A program made the translations under genes and the position numbers. Below the pieces are notes generated by a model that saw only the letters and a list, made by a program, of their open reading frames with translations, was not told where the DNA came from and made no database searches. 64,000 bases of DNA from Chania fonticola_B (GTDB lineage Bacteria; Pseudomonadota; Gammaproteobacteria; Enterobacterales; Enterobacteriaceae). How positions within the stretch are numbered: position 1 is the stretch's first letter; each line of letters starts with the position of its first letter. The stretch lies in assembly GCF_048537545.1 (NCBI RefSeq), contig NZ_CP183218.1. One strand, 5' to 3'. This document shows positions 62,342 through 64,000 of the stretch, in pieces.

Positions 62342-63817
62342 TTAGCCAGCTACTGCGATACGTTTCATATCGGTCATATAACCACGCAGTTTGCGGCCAA
62401 CGGATTCGATCGGGTGGTTGCGCACCGCCTCGTTCACGTCACGCAGTTGCGCGTTGTCAACGGTGGTACCAGCAACTGATTTACCCAGATCGCCCGCCTG
62501 CAGAGTGGTCATGAACTCTTTCAGCAACGGTACCGCCGCATAAGAGAACAGGTAGTTACCGTATTCTGCAGTATCGGAGATCACCACGTTCATTTCATAC
62601 AGACGCTTACGCGCGATGGTATTGGCGATCAGCGGCAGCTCGTGCAGTGATTCGTAGTAAGCAGACTCTTCGATGATGCCTGAATCCACCATGGTTTCGA
62701 AGGCCAGCTCAACGCCCGCTTTCACCATTGCTACCATCAGTACGCCGTTGTCGAAGTATTCCTGCTCGCTGATTTTGCCTTCAAACTGCGGCGCAGTTTC
62801 GAAAGCGGTTTTGCCGGTCTCTTCACGCCAGGTCAGCAGTTTCACATCGTCTGCGGCCCAGTCTGCCATCATACCGCTGGAGAATTCGCCAGAGATGATG
62901 TCGTCCATGTGCTTCTGGAACAGCGGAGCCATGATGCCTTTCAGTTGCTCAGACAGCGCATAGGCACGCAGTTTCGCCGGGTTGGACAGGCGATCCATCA
63001 TCAGGGTGATACCGCCCTGCTTCAGCGCTTCGGTGATGGTTTCCCAACCGAACTGGATCAGTTTTTCTGCGTACGCCGGGTCGGTACCTTCAGATACCAG
63101 CTTGTCGAAGCACAGCAGAGAACCCGCTTGCAGCATACCGCACAGGATGGTCTGCTCGCCCATCAGGTCAGATTTCACTTCTGCAACGAAGGAAGATTCC
63201 AGCACGCCTGCACGATGGCCGCCAGTGGCTGCCGCCCATGCTTTGGCAATCGCCATGCCTTCGCCTTTTGGATCGTTTTCCGGGTGAACCGCGATCAGCG
63301 TTGGTACACCGAAACCACGTTTGTATTCTTCACGCACTTCGGTACCTGGGCACTTAGGTGCAACCATCACTACGGTGATGTCTTTACGAACCTGCTCGCC
63401 AACTTCAACGATGTTGAAGCCGTGGGAGTAGCCCAGCGCAGCACCGTCTTTCATCAGCGGCTGTACGGCGCGAACTACGGAGGTGTGCTGCTTGTCTGGC
63501 GTCAGGTTAACGACCAGATCGGCCTGCGGGATCAGATCTTCGTAGGTGCCAACCTTGAAACCGTTCTCGGTGGCTTTGCGCCATGAGGCACGCTTCTCGG
63601 CAATCGCTTCTTTACGCAGCGCATAAGCCACGTCCAGGCCGGAATCACGCATGTTCAGACCCTGGTTCAGACCCTGAGCACCACAGCCGACGATCACCAC
63701 TTTTTTCCCTTTCAGGTAACCGGCTTCATCCGCAAATTCGTCACGCGCCATGAAACGGCACTTACCCAATTGCGCCAACTGCTGACGCAGGTTCAATGTG
63801 TTGAAATAGTTAGCCAT
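62342..63817 (-). CDS. ilvC: Ketol-acid reductoisomerase
   Basis: A 491-residue class II (long) enzyme of valine/isoleucine synthesis that isomerises and reduces acetohydroxy acids with NADPH; the same length as E. coli IlvC. The Rossmann motif GCGAQGLNQG is near residues 45-54, catalytic PKCPGTEVR near 152 and E-rich metal-binding blocks SDLMGEQTILCG near 217. I start at ATG 63817 (MANYFNTLN) with GGAG upstream. It is divergent from ilvY, whose product activates it with acetohydroxy acid as inducer. Confidence 0.97.
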   Translation of the reverse strand: MANYFNTLNLRQQLAQLGKCRFMARDEFADEAGYLKGKKVVIVGCGAQGLNQGLNMRDSGLDVAYALRKEAIAEKRASWRKATENGFKVGTYEDLIPQADLVVNLTPDKQHTSVVRAVQPLMKDGAALGYSHGFNIVEVGEQVRKDITVVMVAPKCPGTEVREEYKRGFGVPTLIAVHPENDPKGEGMAIAKAWAAATGGHRAGVLESSFVAEVKSDLMGEQTILCGMLQAGSLLCFDKLVSEGTDPAYAEKLIQFGWETITEALKQGGITLMMDRLSNPAKLRAYALSEQLKGIMAPLFQKHMDDIISGEFSSGMMADWAADDVKLLTWREETGKTAFETAPQFEGKISEQEYFDNGVLMVAMVKAGVELAFETMVDSGIIEESAYYESLHELPLIANTIARKRLYEMNVVISDTAEYGNYLFSYAAVPLLKEFMTTLQAGDLGKSVAGTTVDNAQLRDVNEAVRNHPIESVGRKLRGYMTDMKRIAVAG

Positions 63818-63945
63818 GGTGATGCTCCAGTTAGATGTTGTGTCGTGCAATATTATTCTCATTCCCGCCCTGTCTATGCGGGATCCGTTGAAACCAATGT
63901 ATAACAGGAATTGCGTTGCTTAAATTGATATATTACGAACGTGAC

Positions 63946-63962
63946 GTTGCAATTTCTGCAAC
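63946..63962. promoter_or_regulatory. Candidate IlvY operator between ilvC and ilvY
   Basis: An inverted repeat GTTGCA-N5-TGCAAC of LysR type (T-N11-A) lies 24 bases before the ilvY start, where the IlvY site is expected in the shared ilvC-ilvY control region. Confidence 0.55.
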
Positions 63963-63985
63963 ACCCCGCTGCGAGCGTACTGATT

Positions 63986-64000
63986 ATGGACTTACGTGAT
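63986..64000 (+). CDS. ilvY: Start of LysR-family activator IlvY (partial)
   Basis: Only five codons are visible (MDLRD), identical to the first residues of E. coli IlvY, divergent from ilvC at the expected distance. The rest is outside the window. Confidence 0.8.

Overview
The window looks like a chromosomal stretch of a Serratia-type member of the Enterobacterales. This is inferred from gene content and order: yhiN-pitA-uspB-uspA, rsmJ-prlC, rlmJ, gor, yhjD-yhjE, yhjG-pdeH-kdgK and ilvC-ilvY are recognisable Escherichia-type blocks whose proteins align end to end with the E. coli versions. Between these blocks sit accessory cassettes. No rRNA, tRNA, CRISPR array or prophage was found.

Layout. 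1-11640: partial lipoprotein, yhiN, pitA, uspB/uspA, gdhA, a periplasmic nucleotidase, rsmJ and prlC. 11641-14459: a small type VI secretion cassette (orphan hcp, a hydrophobic effector candidate and two paralogous immunity candidates) between prlC and rlmJ, which are neighbours in E. coli. 14762-24054: rlmJ, a complete galactitol (gat) operon with its repressor, and gor. 24731-26504: an MgtS-like 30-residue membrane protein, a second small membrane ORF and a cation diffusion facilitator. 26655-35284: a type 1-like fimbrial operon (fimACDFGH, no fimI) with a LuxR-type regulator and a membrane-bound PsaE/PsaF-like regulator pair. Both fimD and the PsaE-like gene are out of frame at homopolymer runs (G9 and A8). 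35454-37110: an IS200/IS605-type element with TnpB beside the recognition-like pentamer TTGAT, next to the remnant of an amidohydrolase gene. 37344-42300: a periplasmic protein, a GT9-like glycosyltransferase, a molybdopterin-fold-like periplasmic protein, a hybrid sensor kinase and a convergent HTH/receiver protein. 42400-46379: a candidate sRNA, a TetR regulator, a Tm-1-like protein, and a Fic protein with a substituted catalytic histidine behind five GGGCC repeats. 46665-50457: spy and the rpfR/rpfF diffusible-signal quorum-sensing pair. 50779-60149: yhjD, yhjE, cdh, an IS481-family element inserted in a REP-like palindrome, yhjG, pdeH, a small tautomerase and kdgK. 60295-61885: a compact pore-forming colicin-like bacteriocin and its immunity candidate. 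62342-64000: ilvC and the first codons of divergent ilvY.

How the genes work together. Core genes cover phosphate and metal transport (pitA, CDF), nitrogen assimilation (gdhA), redox (gor), rRNA methylation (rsmJ, rlmJ) and branched-chain amino acids (ilvC). The accessory parts concern competition (T6SS cassette, colicin), surface attachment (fimbriae with layered regulation), c-di-GMP and diffusible-signal control (rpfR, rpfF, pdeH), envelope stress (spy) and sugar use (gat, kdgK). All functional calls come from reading the sequence and remembered family features. No database search was run.
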